The notes under the pieces are model-generated. The model searched no databases. It was not told the origin of the DNA and was given only the letters and a program-made list of their open reading frames with translations. This document shows positions 52,562-61,819 of a DNA stretch of 64,000 nucleotides, one piece after another. The translations under genes and the position numbers were made by a program. The stretch covers positions 124,001 to 188,000 of the forward strand of contig NZ_JBHUMM010000007.1 in assembly GCF_042685085.1 (NCBI RefSeq), read 5' to 3'. Origin of the DNA: Marinicrinis sediminis. GTDB lineage: Bacteria; Bacillota; Bacilli; Paenibacillales; KCTC-33676. Each line of letters begins with the position of its first letter. Position 1 is the first letter of the stretch.

Positions 52562-52780
52562 ATGAAATGGAAAATTATGAAGCAGGACGGCAGGTTCTGG
52601 GTGTGCCGAAAAACGTGGCAATCTCCGGACTGGATGGGCATCGTAAAAAAAGACCTCCGCGTGCTGTCCAATCGAAGAAAGGAACAGATGGTGGAGGTCT
52701 GGGCGGATTGTGCAAACAGGGAACTTGCAGTCAAATTGTTGGCCTTATTGGAGCGAAGCGAAAACAAAGTCAGTGACTAA
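52562..52780 (+). CDS. Small hypothetical protein
   Basis: A 72-residue frame that I do not recognise, opened by an ATG 10 bases after GGAGG. The sequence is basic and Trp-rich at the front (MKWKIMKQDGRFWVCRKTW) and helical at the back (ELAVKLLALLERSENK), reading like a real small soluble protein rather than noise. It lies after the MFS terminator and its last 11 bases overlap the end of the convergent purine permease gene. A promoter is not obvious. Confidence 0.5.
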   Translation: MKWKIMKQDGRFWVCRKTWQSPDWMGIVKKDLRVLSNRRKEQMVEVWADCANRELAVKLLALLERSENKVSD

Positions 52781-54065
52781 AGAAGACCAACTGGATGAAG
52801 AACAATACCGCGAACAGATAAAAGATCGGATGCACGTCTCGCCATTTGCCTCTGATTCCCTTTAATACCGGATAGACAATGAAACCCACTCCAATGCCTG
52901 TGGCGATGCTGTACGTCAGCGGCATGAGGACAATGATCAGAAATGCGGGAAAAACCACTTCAAAATCGGTCCATTCGATTTTTTGAACGACACTGATCAT
53001 TAAAAATCCGACAATAATCAGAGCTGGCGCCGTAATCGCCGGTATGCCTGCCAGTACCTGAGCCAGCGGGGCAATGAACAAGGTCAGGCCGAGCAAGACA
53101 CTGACGACCACAGCGGTAAGTCCCGTTCTCCCTCCTACTGCCACACCTGCACTGGATTCGATATAGGCAGACGTAGGACTCGTTCCGAGCGCAGCACCGG
53201 CTGTCGTGCCCACCGCATCAGCCAGCAAAGCGCCCCGTGAGCGAGGAAACTTCCCGTCCTTCATCAATCCAGCCTGCTCGGCTACTCCCAGCATCGTACC
53301 CGTTGTATCAAATAACGTGATCAGTAAAAAGGTAAAGATGACCGCATACAGGCCGTGTTCAAATACACCACTGAAATCCATCTGGAAGGCCGTTTCCGAT
53401 AAACCGCTCGGCCAGCCGATCCATTTGTCCGGCATATCCAGCAGCCCCATCAGAAAGGCAAGCACAGCCGTCAGCAGCATACCGATGAAGAGATATCCCT
53501 TTACCCGATAGGACATGAGCACCAGGGTTATGACGAGTCCGATCAGGGTGAGATACGTCATCGGTTCGCGCAAATCACCCAGTGTGACCAGCGTGGCAGG
53601 GGAATCGACAATGATCCCGGCGTTCTGCAACCCGATAAACGTAATAAACAAGCCAATGCCCGCTGTTATCGCATGCTTCAGGCTGGCCGGAATCGCATCC
53701 AGCAGCATGTAGCGAAACGAGGTCAGCGAGAGCAGCACAAACAAAATGCCGGACATGGCAACGGCTGCAAGAGCCATTTGCCAGGTTACCTCGCCCCCTA
53801 CAACGGTAAAGGCAAAATAGGCGTTGAGCCCCATCCCGGGTGCGATCACGATCGGGTAGTTTGAGCCCATCCCCATAATTAGCGTCCCGATGATACTGGC
53901 GAATATGGTCGCCATAAACACCCCTTCAAAATCCATGCCTGCCTGACCTAGTACACCCGGGTTTACGATAACGATATACACCATGGTAAAAAAGGTTGTA
54001 ATCCCGGCCATCACTTCCGTCTGTACGGTCGTGCCGCGCTCCTTCAGTGCAAACCATCTGTTCAT
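52770..54065 (-). CDS. pbuG: Guanine/hypoxanthine permease (NCS2, PbuG-like)
   Basis: A 431-residue purine permease of the AzgA-like NCS2 group with about 12 helices. Family motifs: FALKERGTTVQTEVMAGITT and FFTMVYIVIVNPGVLGQAGM at the front, IVIAPGMGLNAYFAF (~75) and GTTAGAALGTSPTSAYIESS (~285), where the Thr-Ser-rich segment binds the base. GGGAGG precedes the ATG. A guanine-class riboswitch lies 100-165 bases upstream, so the gene is turned down by guanine or hypoxanthine, which fits PbuG rather than an adenine permease. Confidence 0.92.
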   Translation of the reverse strand: MNRWFALKERGTTVQTEVMAGITTFFTMVYIVIVNPGVLGQAGMDFEGVFMATIFASIIGTLIMGMGSNYPIVIAPGMGLNAYFAFTVVGGEVTWQMALAAVAMSGILFVLLSLTSFRYMLLDAIPASLKHAITAGIGLFITFIGLQNAGIIVDSPATLVTLGDLREPMTYLTLIGLVITLVLMSYRVKGYLFIGMLLTAVLAFLMGLLDMPDKWIGWPSGLSETAFQMDFSGVFEHGLYAVIFTFLLITLFDTTGTMLGVAEQAGLMKDGKFPRSRGALLADAVGTTAGAALGTSPTSAYIESSAGVAVGGRTGLTAVVVSVLLGLTLFIAPLAQVLAGIPAITAPALIIVGFLMISVVQKIEWTDFEVVFPAFLIIVLMPLTYSIATGIGVGFIVYPVLKGIRGKWRDVHPIFYLFAVLFFIQLVFFSH

Positions 54066-54135
54066 AAGATGCTGCCTCCCTTGCCTTTCTTTCTATTGTT
54101 TTCTGTTCAAACAAATAAATCCTACCTATTCGTAC

Positions 54136-54172
54136 AGGAGCCGTTTTAGATAGACGGATCCCGTACTCGTAG
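54136..54172 (-). promoter_or_regulatory. Probable riboswitch expression-platform hairpin
   Basis: On the minus strand GTACGGGATCCGT and ACGGCTCCTGTAC pair at 11 of 13 positions directly after and partly overlapping the 3' strand of aptamer helix P1. The following GAATAGGTAGGATTTATTTG has only a weak U run, so the on/off mechanism is uncertain. Confidence 0.45.
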
Positions 54173-54231
54173 TTAGGATCGCTTGGCTCCTTGTAGAAAC
54201 CCTCAAACCATCTTTATGAGGATATACGAGT
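54165..54231 (-). ncRNA. Purine (guanine-class) riboswitch aptamer
   Basis: On the minus strand the three-way junction is complete: P1 ACTCGTA/TACGAGT (7 bp), P2 CCTCA/TGAGG with loop containing GATGG, joining segment GTTTCTAC, P3 AGGA/TCCT, and the 3' joint AACTACGAG. The specificity base in that joint is C, the guanine/hypoxanthine type (adenine switches have U). Its position upstream of pbuG fits the known family exactly. Confidence 0.93.
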
Positions 54232-54291
54232 GAATGTTCTATGCGTGATGATAGGTGATGATACGTGCGTGATTCATTTTGCCTTTCATAG

Positions 54292-54318
54292 ATTATCTGA
54301 ACACGGTGGAAAAGTCAA
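54292..54318 (-). promoter_or_regulatory. Candidate pbuG promoter
   Basis: On the minus strand TTGACT (54318-54313) and GATAAT (54297-54292) are 15 bases apart, a short spacing. It lies ~60 bases before the aptamer, giving a ~220-base leader. Confidence 0.4.
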
Positions 54319-54407
54319 TCCGTTTTTCGTGGATTTCTCTCTTCTTTCCGAACAATTGCATTTTATGTACCGACATCGTTCGTTTATGATAGATATCGGT
54401 GCAAATG

Positions 54408-54434
54408 AAAGACCCCTTTTCACAAGGGGCCTTT
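54408..54434 (-). terminator. Terminator of the NHL/SLH gene
   Basis: AAAGACCCCTT (54408-54418) pairs with AAGGGGCCTTT (54424-54434) at 10 of 11 positions, 20 bases past the stop. The T run is weak (TCTTTCATTT). Confidence 0.65.
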
Positions 54435-54454
54435 CACCTTCGGATACAGTTTGC

Positions 54455-57400
54455 TTAGATCAAGTTGGCTTTACTTAGCAGCTGCCGAATCATCACGGCT
54501 GCTTCTGCACGGGTTACCATCGCTTTTGGAGCCAGTTCATGCTTGGATCTGCCAGCAATCACGCCGGCCTGCAAGCTGTTGGACACACTTTGCCATGCCC
54601 AATCGGACACCGCCTTCCCATCCTCGAAGACAGCCAGCATACGCTCCGCATCAGCCGCAGCGACTTCTATCTGCAGGTCGGTCAGCTTCATCGCTCCATT
54701 CAGCATGACCATCGCCTGCTCTCTCGTTACCGGTTCACCGGGACGGAAGGTCTCGTCTTCAAATCCCTGCACCAGCCCTTTCTGATAGGCGGTTTCGATT
54801 CCATCCTGATACCATCTGTCCGCTGTGACATCCGTAAAGGAGGAATCCGCTTCACGCTCCAGCCTCATGCCAAGGGCTCGAACGAGCATCGCTGTGAATT
54901 CAGCACGGGTGACAGATTGGTCAGGTCGATAAGTCTGATCTTCAAATCCGCTTGTCACCAGTCTGCCGCCTAGATCCTCAACCGATTCCTTCGCCCAATG
55001 ATTCTCCATATCCTCAAATTCGGTCGAATGCCAGATCAAGCCATAGGTGCTATTGGTAAGACTGTGAATGACGGCGACCATTTCACCCTCCACCTGGGTG
55101 ATCTGGGTTGGTACATGTCGAAGCAGTCCATCATTATCCATAACCACAGCTGTAGAAACCTGATTATTGCTAAAATCTAATGGCATGGGGATGCTTCTCG
55201 ATACGAAGCGACTGAAATCTGTAATGGAGTTCATCCGGTCTCCCACCGAGGCCGTAATCGTAAAATCAACAGGATTGGCGGCCAGCGAAACCCCTTGCTG
55301 AGCAACCGCCAGTTCCAGAAGCTGAATGGTCTGCTCCTCCGGTTTTGAAATTTGAAGTTCAATCTTTACCTCAGACGGACTCACTTCAGTGCCAAACTGT
55401 TTCATCAACGTCTCTATATTCAATTGCTGAGCGGGAAGGGTATATTGGGCCTGATTCGTTTGAACATCCAGCACAGCCGTTCTGGCGCTCATGTTCTGCA
55501 CCATCTGCCCATTTAACTGCGCAACCGTCCGATCAGCATCTTGATCCATCACGACAGAAATACGGGCTCCATCTCCCTCTTCCTGCAGACGCTTATCCAG
55601 CACCTGCTGGTCTAAAATGAGTGTAGCGGTCGTTCTTCCTGAATGGTTCTCTAGCTTGACTTTCCCTGCTTGAATCGGCTTGCCGTTCACGAGCACTTCT
55701 GCACGTTCGTCCGCAGGCACATTCACACTTCCAGCCGGATCACGCGGAATGACGGATTGAGATGGCGAGGAAGCCAGGCCCGTCCCCGCTTCATTGATGG
55801 CGCGAACGGTAAAGGAATAACTCTGAAAAACATCCAGGTTCTCTACGACAATCGGACTGCTCGTTCCTGTCGCCTGCAGCCCTCCTGGCGAAGCGGTCAC
55901 TTCATAACCCGTAATCGGTCTTCCTCCATCATCCTCCGGTGCGGTGAAATACACCGTCGCTTTGCGATGCGCCGCATTCGCTCTTACCTCAGTCGGGGCG
56001 CCTGGAACAGCCTTGGGTGAGGCACTCACCTGAGTCGCATAGGGGCTGTCTCCCATCTGATTGGATGCGACGACCGTATAATAATACGTCGATCCATTGG
56101 TTAATCCGCTAGCCTCATACGCATACACCGATCCGGTCACAGTCGCAATGGCGTCCCCGTAGGTCGCTTCTGTGACACTTTGATAGATCTGATAGCGATC
56201 CGCTCCATATACCGGATTCCAGCGCACCGTCACCTGACGGTCTGCTTCCTCCGCGGCTGTGATCACCGGTTTATTCGGAGCTTCATACCATTGGGTGATC
56301 CCCAGAAAGAGATTGCCGCTCTCATCTTCAAATGCCTGCGCGTCTATATCGAGATAATACACCTCTCCATCCTCAAGCGGGACATCCAGCGTGACGGTCA
56401 CGATCAGCCCTGTTGCCACGATACGCGGGTCCGTAAGCTCCAGCTGCTGATGCACCGACTGATCGCTTGCCTTTCGAATGGTCAAATAGGTGCCCGCAAC
56501 AGGCGTCACATACTCATCCATGACGATTTGAACCTGATTTCTCATCGCAGCATGTCCGTCCGTTTGAAAGTGCAGACTTTCCACCGCTGGCGTTGAGATA
56601 TCTGCGGGCTGAATTTTACGAATGACATCATTCGTCTTGTCCGCGACATACATGATCCCCTTGCTGTTAAACGCAACGCCTGTCGGATAATTAAACGTGG
56701 CATCCTTGGCATTGTTGCCGTCTCCACTGTATCCATTTACCCCTGTTCCAGCCACATGGGTGATATAGCCGGATTGCATATCGATCTTACGGATCATAAA
56801 GCCGTCTCTCTCCACAACATACAGGTCTCCCTGTGCATCAAACTCAACAGACCACGGCCGGTTTATAGCCGCATCGATTGCCAATCCGTCGGTGCCGCTT
56901 GTCATTTTCACGCCCGTTCCGGCAATAGTCGTGATGATACCGGTGTTCACATCGACCTTGCGAATCTGGTTACCCGTTTCCTCCGCAATATAGATATGTC
57001 CATCGGGTCCCACTTCCACATCATAGGTTCCTCTTAACAAAGCCTCTACCGCAGGCCCATTGTCTGCATCCGTACCCACCAGGCTGCCACCGCCCGCAAA
57101 GGTCTCGATGTTGCCCGTCTGTGCATCCACTTTGCGGATTCGACCGTTCATGCCATCTGCGATGTACATATCCCCATTGGCGGCAAAATCAACCGCATAA
57201 GGAAGAGCCATCCGCGCTTCCGTGGCCGGTCCTCCGTCTCCATCAAAGCCCCAGCCTGTGACACTTCCAGCTACGGTCTGGATGATGCCGGTATTTGCAT
57301 CAATTTTCCGAATGCGATCATTATAGGAATCGACCACGTACAGATTGCCTTGCGGATCAAATTGAAGATTTCCAGGGTTGTTCAGTTGCGCTTGTATAGC

Positions 57401-57748
57401 CGGTCCTCCATCTCCACTAAAACCTGGCGTGCCCGTACCCGCGATGGTGGTTATGATCCCCGTCCGGTAATTCAATTTGCGAATTCGGTGATTTTGTTGA
57501 TCGGCAATATAGAGATTGTCTTCTCCATCTATCACCATATTAAATGGATTGGCCAGTCCGGCTGACTTCGCCGAAATGCCGTCCCCGATATAGCTAGCAA
57601 AGCCCGTTCCTGCAACGTGATGAATGGTCAGTGGCTCAGCTGGACCTGGCAAGATATCGATCGCCATCGCCCTGCCCGGCAGCCCTGTACTGATCGCCAT
57701 GATCACGAGTAATAAAATAGAAAGTCCTTTCTTGTAGATACGTGTCAT
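54455..57748 (-). CDS. Surface protein: NHL-repeat propeller, FN3 domains, SLH anchor
   Basis: A 1097-residue exported protein. Signal peptide at residues 1-29 (cut after GRAMA). Six or so NHL repeats (~40-385) recur with IADQQNHRIRKLN, VVDSYNDRIRKID, IADGMNGRIRKVD and IAEETGNQIRKVD, each with TIAGTG and GDGGPA, forming a beta-propeller. An Ig-like domain (~390-485), two fibronectin type III domains (~490-680), a unique ~230-residue region and three SLH repeats (~915-1097; MENHWAKESVEDLGG, VTRAEFTAMLVRALG, VTREQAMVMLNGAM) follow. GGAGGGTAAAG precedes the ATG. Probably a wall-anchored binding or scaffolding protein; no catalytic domain is seen. Confidence 0.85.
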   Translation of the reverse strand: MTRIYKKGLSILLLVIMAISTGLPGRAMAIDILPGPAEPLTIHHVAGTGFASYIGDGISAKSAGLANPFNMVIDGEDNLYIADQQNHRIRKLNYRTGIITTIAGTGTPGFSGDGGPAIQAQLNNPGNLQFDPQGNLYVVDSYNDRIRKIDANTGIIQTVAGSVTGWGFDGDGGPATEARMALPYAVDFAANGDMYIADGMNGRIRKVDAQTGNIETFAGGGSLVGTDADNGPAVEALLRGTYDVEVGPDGHIYIAEETGNQIRKVDVNTGIITTIAGTGVKMTSGTDGLAIDAAINRPWSVEFDAQGDLYVVERDGFMIRKIDMQSGYITHVAGTGVNGYSGDGNNAKDATFNYPTGVAFNSKGIMYVADKTNDVIRKIQPADISTPAVESLHFQTDGHAAMRNQVQIVMDEYVTPVAGTYLTIRKASDQSVHQQLELTDPRIVATGLIVTVTLDVPLEDGEVYYLDIDAQAFEDESGNLFLGITQWYEAPNKPVITAAEEADRQVTVRWNPVYGADRYQIYQSVTEATYGDAIATVTGSVYAYEASGLTNGSTYYYTVVASNQMGDSPYATQVSASPKAVPGAPTEVRANAAHRKATVYFTAPEDDGGRPITGYEVTASPGGLQATGTSSPIVVENLDVFQSYSFTVRAINEAGTGLASSPSQSVIPRDPAGSVNVPADERAEVLVNGKPIQAGKVKLENHSGRTTATLILDQQVLDKRLQEEGDGARISVVMDQDADRTVAQLNGQMVQNMSARTAVLDVQTNQAQYTLPAQQLNIETLMKQFGTEVSPSEVKIELQISKPEEQTIQLLELAVAQQGVSLAANPVDFTITASVGDRMNSITDFSRFVSRSIPMPLDFSNNQVSTAVVMDNDGLLRHVPTQITQVEGEMVAVIHSLTNSTYGLIWHSTEFEDMENHWAKESVEDLGGRLVTSGFEDQTYRPDQSVTRAEFTAMLVRALGMRLEREADSSFTDVTADRWYQDGIETAYQKGLVQGFEDETFRPGEPVTREQAMVMLNGAMKLTDLQIEVAAADAERMLAVFEDGKAVSDWAWQSVSNSLQAGVIAGRSKHELAPKAMVTRAEAAVMIRQLLSKANLI

Positions 57749-57916
57749 TCTTTACCCTCCTGTAGTTGGCATTTATCCTGTGATGTGGCTCATGATGCGT
57801 TCGTCATGTTGGTTATGTATGGGATTGCATATATTCCACACTTGGTAAAAAATTCGACAAATTGTACGGAACTCCTTGTTTATTATCACAGTCCGTTCCC
57901 GCGACTTGCCGACAAA

Positions 57917-57950
57917 TAAACCCCTCTGTCAGCTTTCCGACAGAGGGGTT
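57917..57950 (-). terminator. Terminator overlapping the YkvA gene end
   Basis: Perfect 13-bp inverted repeat AAACCCCTCTGTC (57917-57929) with GACAGAGGGGTTT (57938-57950), followed on the minus strand by ATTTG. The stem contains the last codons and stop of the YkvA gene. Confidence 0.85.
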
Positions 57951-58450
57951 TCGTCTTCACCGATATGTTCCGCGTCTCCAAATAATTCATCTACTCTCTG
58001 CCTGGCCTTGTCTTTCATCTCCTGACTGATATTCATAGCGACCATCCCGATTGCCCAGGCAAGAGCTGACAAATCATCGGTGTAGCCGACCGCAGGAATC
58101 AAATCCGGAATGAGATCGAGCGGGAGAATAAAGTAGCCGAGCGCGCCATAAATTTGAATCTTGGCTTTCAGCGGTGTATGGGGGCTTTGCAGAGCGTAAT
58201 AGAGCAACAGTCCGCTGTATACGGTTTTCTTACCGGCCTTTTTGCCTTTCTTCCGTACTTTGCGCCAGAACCCTTCATCGGAATAATAGGCCTGATAGCT
58301 TTCTGACTCTTCATTCATATGGGATCTTACTTCCAGCTCCTTGCCCATGTTGGATGTTAGTTCATGATGCTTTTTTGTGTTGGATGTTCCTTCCTGCTGC
58401 TTGTCGGTGTTGTTGTTGTGTTCCTCATCTATATTCGACTGGCTTGTCAT
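57929..58450 (-). CDS. YkvA-family (DUF1232) membrane protein
   Basis: A 173-residue protein with a ~75-residue polar N-terminus rich in Asn, Gln, Glu and His, then the DUF1232 core (~85-140): LLLYYALQSPHTPLKAKIQI, YGALGYFILPLDLIPDLIP and AVGYTDDLSALAWAIGM. The motif P-x-D-L-I-P-D is diagnostic; the function of the family is unknown. The start at 58450 lies 7 bases after AAGGAGG; the ATG at 58456 is too near. The N-terminal extension is longer than in usual family members. Confidence 0.85.
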   Translation of the reverse strand: MTSQSNIDEEHNNNTDKQQEGTSNTKKHHELTSNMGKELEVRSHMNEESESYQAYYSDEGFWRKVRKKGKKAGKKTVYSGLLLYYALQSPHTPLKAKIQIYGALGYFILPLDLIPDLIPAVGYTDDLSALAWAIGMVAMNISQEMKDKARQRVDELFGDAEHIGEDETPLSES

Positions 58451-58637
58451 TTCCATTCCTCCTTGCGCGTTTGTGCCTTCTTTATACCCTCATTTCTTCG
58501 CGCTGACACCCGTAATCTCCTCTTCCCCAATTCTGGATGATTGCATAACTTTCATCCAAGGAGAGGGAGGAATTTCCTTTCTTCTGGCGTATTCATTATA
58601 TTTGGCAAAAAAATCGAAAATGGATGGTGAACCCACA

Positions 58638-60263
58638 TTGCGCAAAACCATGACCGCAAGCTTTATGACATTCGTATTATGGGTCAGTATGATTGGCATG
58701 GCCGTCACACCGGCCGCCGCGACCGCTCATGCTGACCAGACAGCTCAACCCGTAGTAGCCGATGAGAAATTGGCGGAGTGGATACACAGCGAGCTTTTAC
58801 TCCCTGCAGACGCACCGGTTACGACAGATGATATCGCGATTTTGACGGAGCTTCATATCGACGAGACGATGAACGTTGCCTCGTTGTCTGGGCTGGAGAA
58901 CGCTACATTTCTGCAAGAACTGACCGTGCGTGGAAATAGGATCAGCCGTCTCACACCCCTAGCCCATCTGACAAATCTGCGTGTGCTGGATGTATCCGAT
59001 AATCCGGTTCAGGATCTGAGTCCGCTATTGCAAATGCCCGCGCTGGAAACGGTACATATGAGCAGCGATATGATCTCTGATTCAGCTGACACGGTCAAAC
59101 AATTGAGAGACAAGGGCATTCGGATTGTGGAACCTGTTAACGAACCTGAGCATCCTTCCCGTCCCGCAATCCAGGTTTTCAACAATACCGAACCTGTTTC
59201 CTTCACCAAAGATCCTGTCATCATGAAGGGGACCACGATGGTGCAGTTCCGTCCTTTGTTTGAAACCTTCGGGATGGACGTTGAATGGGACGCTGCAACC
59301 CGCACCGTAACCGGAAAAAAGGAACAGCTCCTGATTGAGCTCACCATGGACAGTCGCACTGCGAAAGTTAATGGCCAGCTTGTCTCCCTGCCGGTTGCCC
59401 CCCTTCTTCTTGACGGACATACGATGATTCCGCTTCGCTTCGTTGGAGAAGCAACGGGTCGCCGGGTGCTGTGGGACGGCGAGACGCAAACCATTGACAT
59501 CTACACGAGCATTACCTCCATTAATCTCGAAATCCTGTACGCCGATGATACCCGATACGAGGGTGAGAGACGGGACGGGGTTCCGCATGGGAAAGGAACC
59601 TTTACGCATAAAGGACAGATTTTCTATGAAGGCGAAGTCAGAGACGGGATGATTGAAGGCCAAGGTAAAATGTATGATGTCATCTACCCCGCCTCCTACT
59701 ATGAAGGAACTTTTGTGAACAACCGTTATCACGGTGAAGGGAAGCTCGTATACGGCAATGGACATTATTATATCGGTCCGTTTGTAGATGGAAACCGGGA
59801 AGGCGAAGGCAAGATGTATGACGATACGGACACCCTGCTCTATTCCGGCATGTTTCATGAAAATGCCTATAGTGGAAGCGGCATCGGTTATATGAACAAC
59901 TACATGTATGAGGGAATGTATGCGAAAGGGACCTTCGAAGGATCAGGCAAGATGTATTATCAGGGGCGTCTGGTCTTTGAAGGAGAGTGGTCTCAGGGTG
60001 AGCGCAAGAACGGGAAGATGTATTTCTTCGGCAGCCTTATTTATGAAGGCAGCTTCGAAAATGATTACCAGCACGGCTTCGGTGTATTCTATGATGAGTC
60101 CGGCACCGTCCTCTATCGCGGACAAGTCGTACAAGGGGAGAAAACCGGTGTTGGCATCCTTTATTATGAGAATAGGGACCGCTACATCGGCGAAGTCTTG
60201 AAGGGCGAACCCGTTGGACAAGGAGTACGGAAATCGGCAGATGGTACGATCAAGTCACACTAG
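58638..60263 (+). CDS. Secreted LRR - copper-amine-oxidase-N-like - MORN repeat protein
   Basis: An exported protein of 541 residues. The TTG at 58638 is preferred since GGATGGTGA lies 7 bases upstream and it opens a clean signal peptide (RKTMTASFMTFVLWVSMIGM, cut near TAHA); an in-frame ATG at 58620 lacks a site. Then come a short leucine-rich segment (~75-145; LQELTVRGNRISRLTPLAHL, LRVLDVSDNPVQDLSPLL), a copper-amine-oxidase N-terminal-type stalk domain (~170-290; TTMVQFRPLFETFGMDVEWD, MIPLRFVGEATG) and at least eight MORN repeats (~305-530; YEGERRDGVPHGKGTF, YEGTFVNNRYHGEGKL, YIGEVLKGEPVGQGV). CuAO-N-type domains often attach secreted Paenibacillus proteins to the envelope. Function unknown. 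Confidence 0.78.
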   Translation: MRKTMTASFMTFVLWVSMIGMAVTPAAATAHADQTAQPVVADEKLAEWIHSELLLPADAPVTTDDIAILTELHIDETMNVASLSGLENATFLQELTVRGNRISRLTPLAHLTNLRVLDVSDNPVQDLSPLLQMPALETVHMSSDMISDSADTVKQLRDKGIRIVEPVNEPEHPSRPAIQVFNNTEPVSFTKDPVIMKGTTMVQFRPLFETFGMDVEWDAATRTVTGKKEQLLIELTMDSRTAKVNGQLVSLPVAPLLLDGHTMIPLRFVGEATGRRVLWDGETQTIDIYTSITSINLEILYADDTRYEGERRDGVPHGKGTFTHKGQIFYEGEVRDGMIEGQGKMYDVIYPASYYEGTFVNNRYHGEGKLVYGNGHYYIGPFVDGNREGEGKMYDDTDTLLYSGMFHENAYSGSGIGYMNNYMYEGMYAKGTFEGSGKMYYQGRLVFEGEWSQGERKNGKMYFFGSLIYEGSFENDYQHGFGVFYDESGTVLYRGQVVQGEKTGVGILYYENRDRYIGEVLKGEPVGQGVRKSADGTIKSH

Positions 60264-60306
60264 AACGTTTAGAAGAGATCGACGTATTTAAGCGAATCTG
60301 CCATAA

Positions 60307-60348
60307 AACAAACCCGACCATGCGGTAGCTGGTCGGGTTTGTTCGTTC
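60307..60348 (+). terminator. Terminator of the MORN-protein gene
   Basis: Perfect 14-bp inverted repeat AACAAACCCGACCA (60307-60320) with TGGTCGGGTTTGTT (60330-60343), followed by CGTTCC; on the minus strand it also lies just past the convergent sulfatase stop. Confidence 0.85.
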
Positions 60349-60352
60349 CATG

Positions 60353-61708
60353 TTATTTATATTTATGCTGATCTTTCACACTGACTCTTCGTTGTCCGGC
60401 AAGTCGTCTTGCTGCCGGGACAATGATCGGTTCGGGTTCACCCGCTTCAGTCATCTTGGCTATCAGCCGTGTCCTCAGTTCTTCCAGTACGGGCTGATAA
60501 GGGTCCATGCCAATCAAATTCACCAACTCATACGGATCTGAATGAAGATCGTACAAGAATAACTCCTCATACTGATTCGATCCTGCATCCATGACGGGAT
60601 CTTTGTCCGGCGCATGAACCGCATATTTCCAACGCTCTGTCCGGATCGCTCGGCCAACTTGTGTTTCACTGATTTGAACCAGCACTTCTGATGGCCAGTC
60701 GCAGGACTTCCTTTGAACAAGGGGCAGCAGGGAGTGACCCTGCATCTGCTCCGGAACGGGAATGCCCGCTGCATCCAGCAAAGTTGGGGGAAGATCAATC
60801 AGGCTGACCAGTTCATTGACCTGCCCTCCCCGATTAAAGACGGAGCCGCAAATCGCGGCAGGAATACGAATGGAGCTTTCATGACAGGAGCGTTTATACT
60901 CGGTATTTCTCGTCTTGAAATGACACCCGTGGTCCGATGTAAACAAGAGGATCGTGTTCTCCGACAATTGCAAGCTTTTCAGTGCATCTCGTATGCGGCC
61001 CAATGCTTCATCCAGTCTCTTCACCATGCCATAATAACCGCCCAAGTGCTGATGGCTGGTTCCTCCCAAAGCCGCCAGATCTGGCGGACACCAACGTCCG
61101 GTATACGACTCTTCATAACCCTCAGGAGCCGGATAATGATCGGAATGATTCTGATGATGCGGCTCCAGATAGGATACCATGAGGAAAAACGGATCATCCT
61201 GATGCTGATCGATATATCGGATCGCTGCATCGGTCATCGCATCTACCCGATAACCAGCCAATTTAATGGATTCGTTGCGATGATTGTATAGAACCGTATC
61301 ATATGCATCCGATGAAAACTCCAACACGTTGGCCGCCAGCCAATCCTCGTATCCCCCTCGCTTTCGCTCAGGAACAGGTTCCTCATCTGCCAGGTGCCAC
61401 TTGCCAATATAGCCCGTCCGATAACCCGCTTCCTTGAAATAGTGGGCCATCGTCTTGCTTTCTTTTGGCAACGGAATCGCGTTGCGATAGCAGCCTGTGG
61501 TGGTGGCATACTGTCCCGTTTGCAGACAGGACCTGGCGGGGCCACAGACGGGCTGACTGGTGAAGGTATGGGCAAGATGCGTCCCCTGCCGGGCCATGCG
61601 GTCAAAGTTCGGTGTCAGATTCAACGGGTTGCCATGTACACCCGTTGTGTCCCACCGCTGCTGATCGGTAAAAAATACGATCACGTTTGGTTGCTGCTGT
61701 TTATTCAA
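60353..61708 (-). CDS. Type I sulfatase (formylglycine-dependent)
   Basis: A 451-residue sulfatase. VIVFFTDQQRWDTTG opens the metal site, the formylglycine signature is C-G-P-A-R in SQPVCGPARSCLQTG (Cys near 59), and LLFTSDHGCHFKTRN (~255) supplies further metal ligands. No signal peptide, so probably cytoplasmic. The start is TTG, 6 bases after GGAGAGG. It is the third gene of a minus-strand cluster: partial sulfatase, secreted GH43, this sulfatase (111 bases after the GH43 stop). Sulfate ester substrate unknown, presumably fragments released by the GH43 enzyme. Confidence 0.88.
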   Translation of the reverse strand: MNKQQQPNVIVFFTDQQRWDTTGVHGNPLNLTPNFDRMARQGTHLAHTFTSQPVCGPARSCLQTGQYATTTGCYRNAIPLPKESKTMAHYFKEAGYRTGYIGKWHLADEEPVPERKRGGYEDWLAANVLEFSSDAYDTVLYNHRNESIKLAGYRVDAMTDAAIRYIDQHQDDPFFLMVSYLEPHHQNHSDHYPAPEGYEESYTGRWCPPDLAALGGTSHQHLGGYYGMVKRLDEALGRIRDALKSLQLSENTILLFTSDHGCHFKTRNTEYKRSCHESSIRIPAAICGSVFNRGGQVNELVSLIDLPPTLLDAAGIPVPEQMQGHSLLPLVQRKSCDWPSEVLVQISETQVGRAIRTERWKYAVHAPDKDPVMDAGSNQYEELFLYDLHSDPYELVNLIGMDPYQPVLEELRTRLIAKMTEAGEPEPIIVPAARRLAGQRRVSVKDQHKYK

Positions 61709-61819
61709 GCTGATCCTCTCCTCTACTGCCTCTCTTATCCACGGGATTGCGATCCTGATCCCAGGGTCTGTCTGGTTATTGCACCTGCATGGTCATGGCT
61801 TCCATGCCATTCATGCGTT

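Noticed and set aside
52483..52767. 94-codon minus-strand frame opposite the small hypothetical gene
   Set aside because: It runs through the MFS terminator hairpin and has no ribosome site; the plus-strand frame at 52562 is better supported.
56700..57650. Regular repeats suggestive of a CRISPR array
   Set aside because: They are imperfect NHL protein repeats in an open frame, not identical short repeats with unique spacers.
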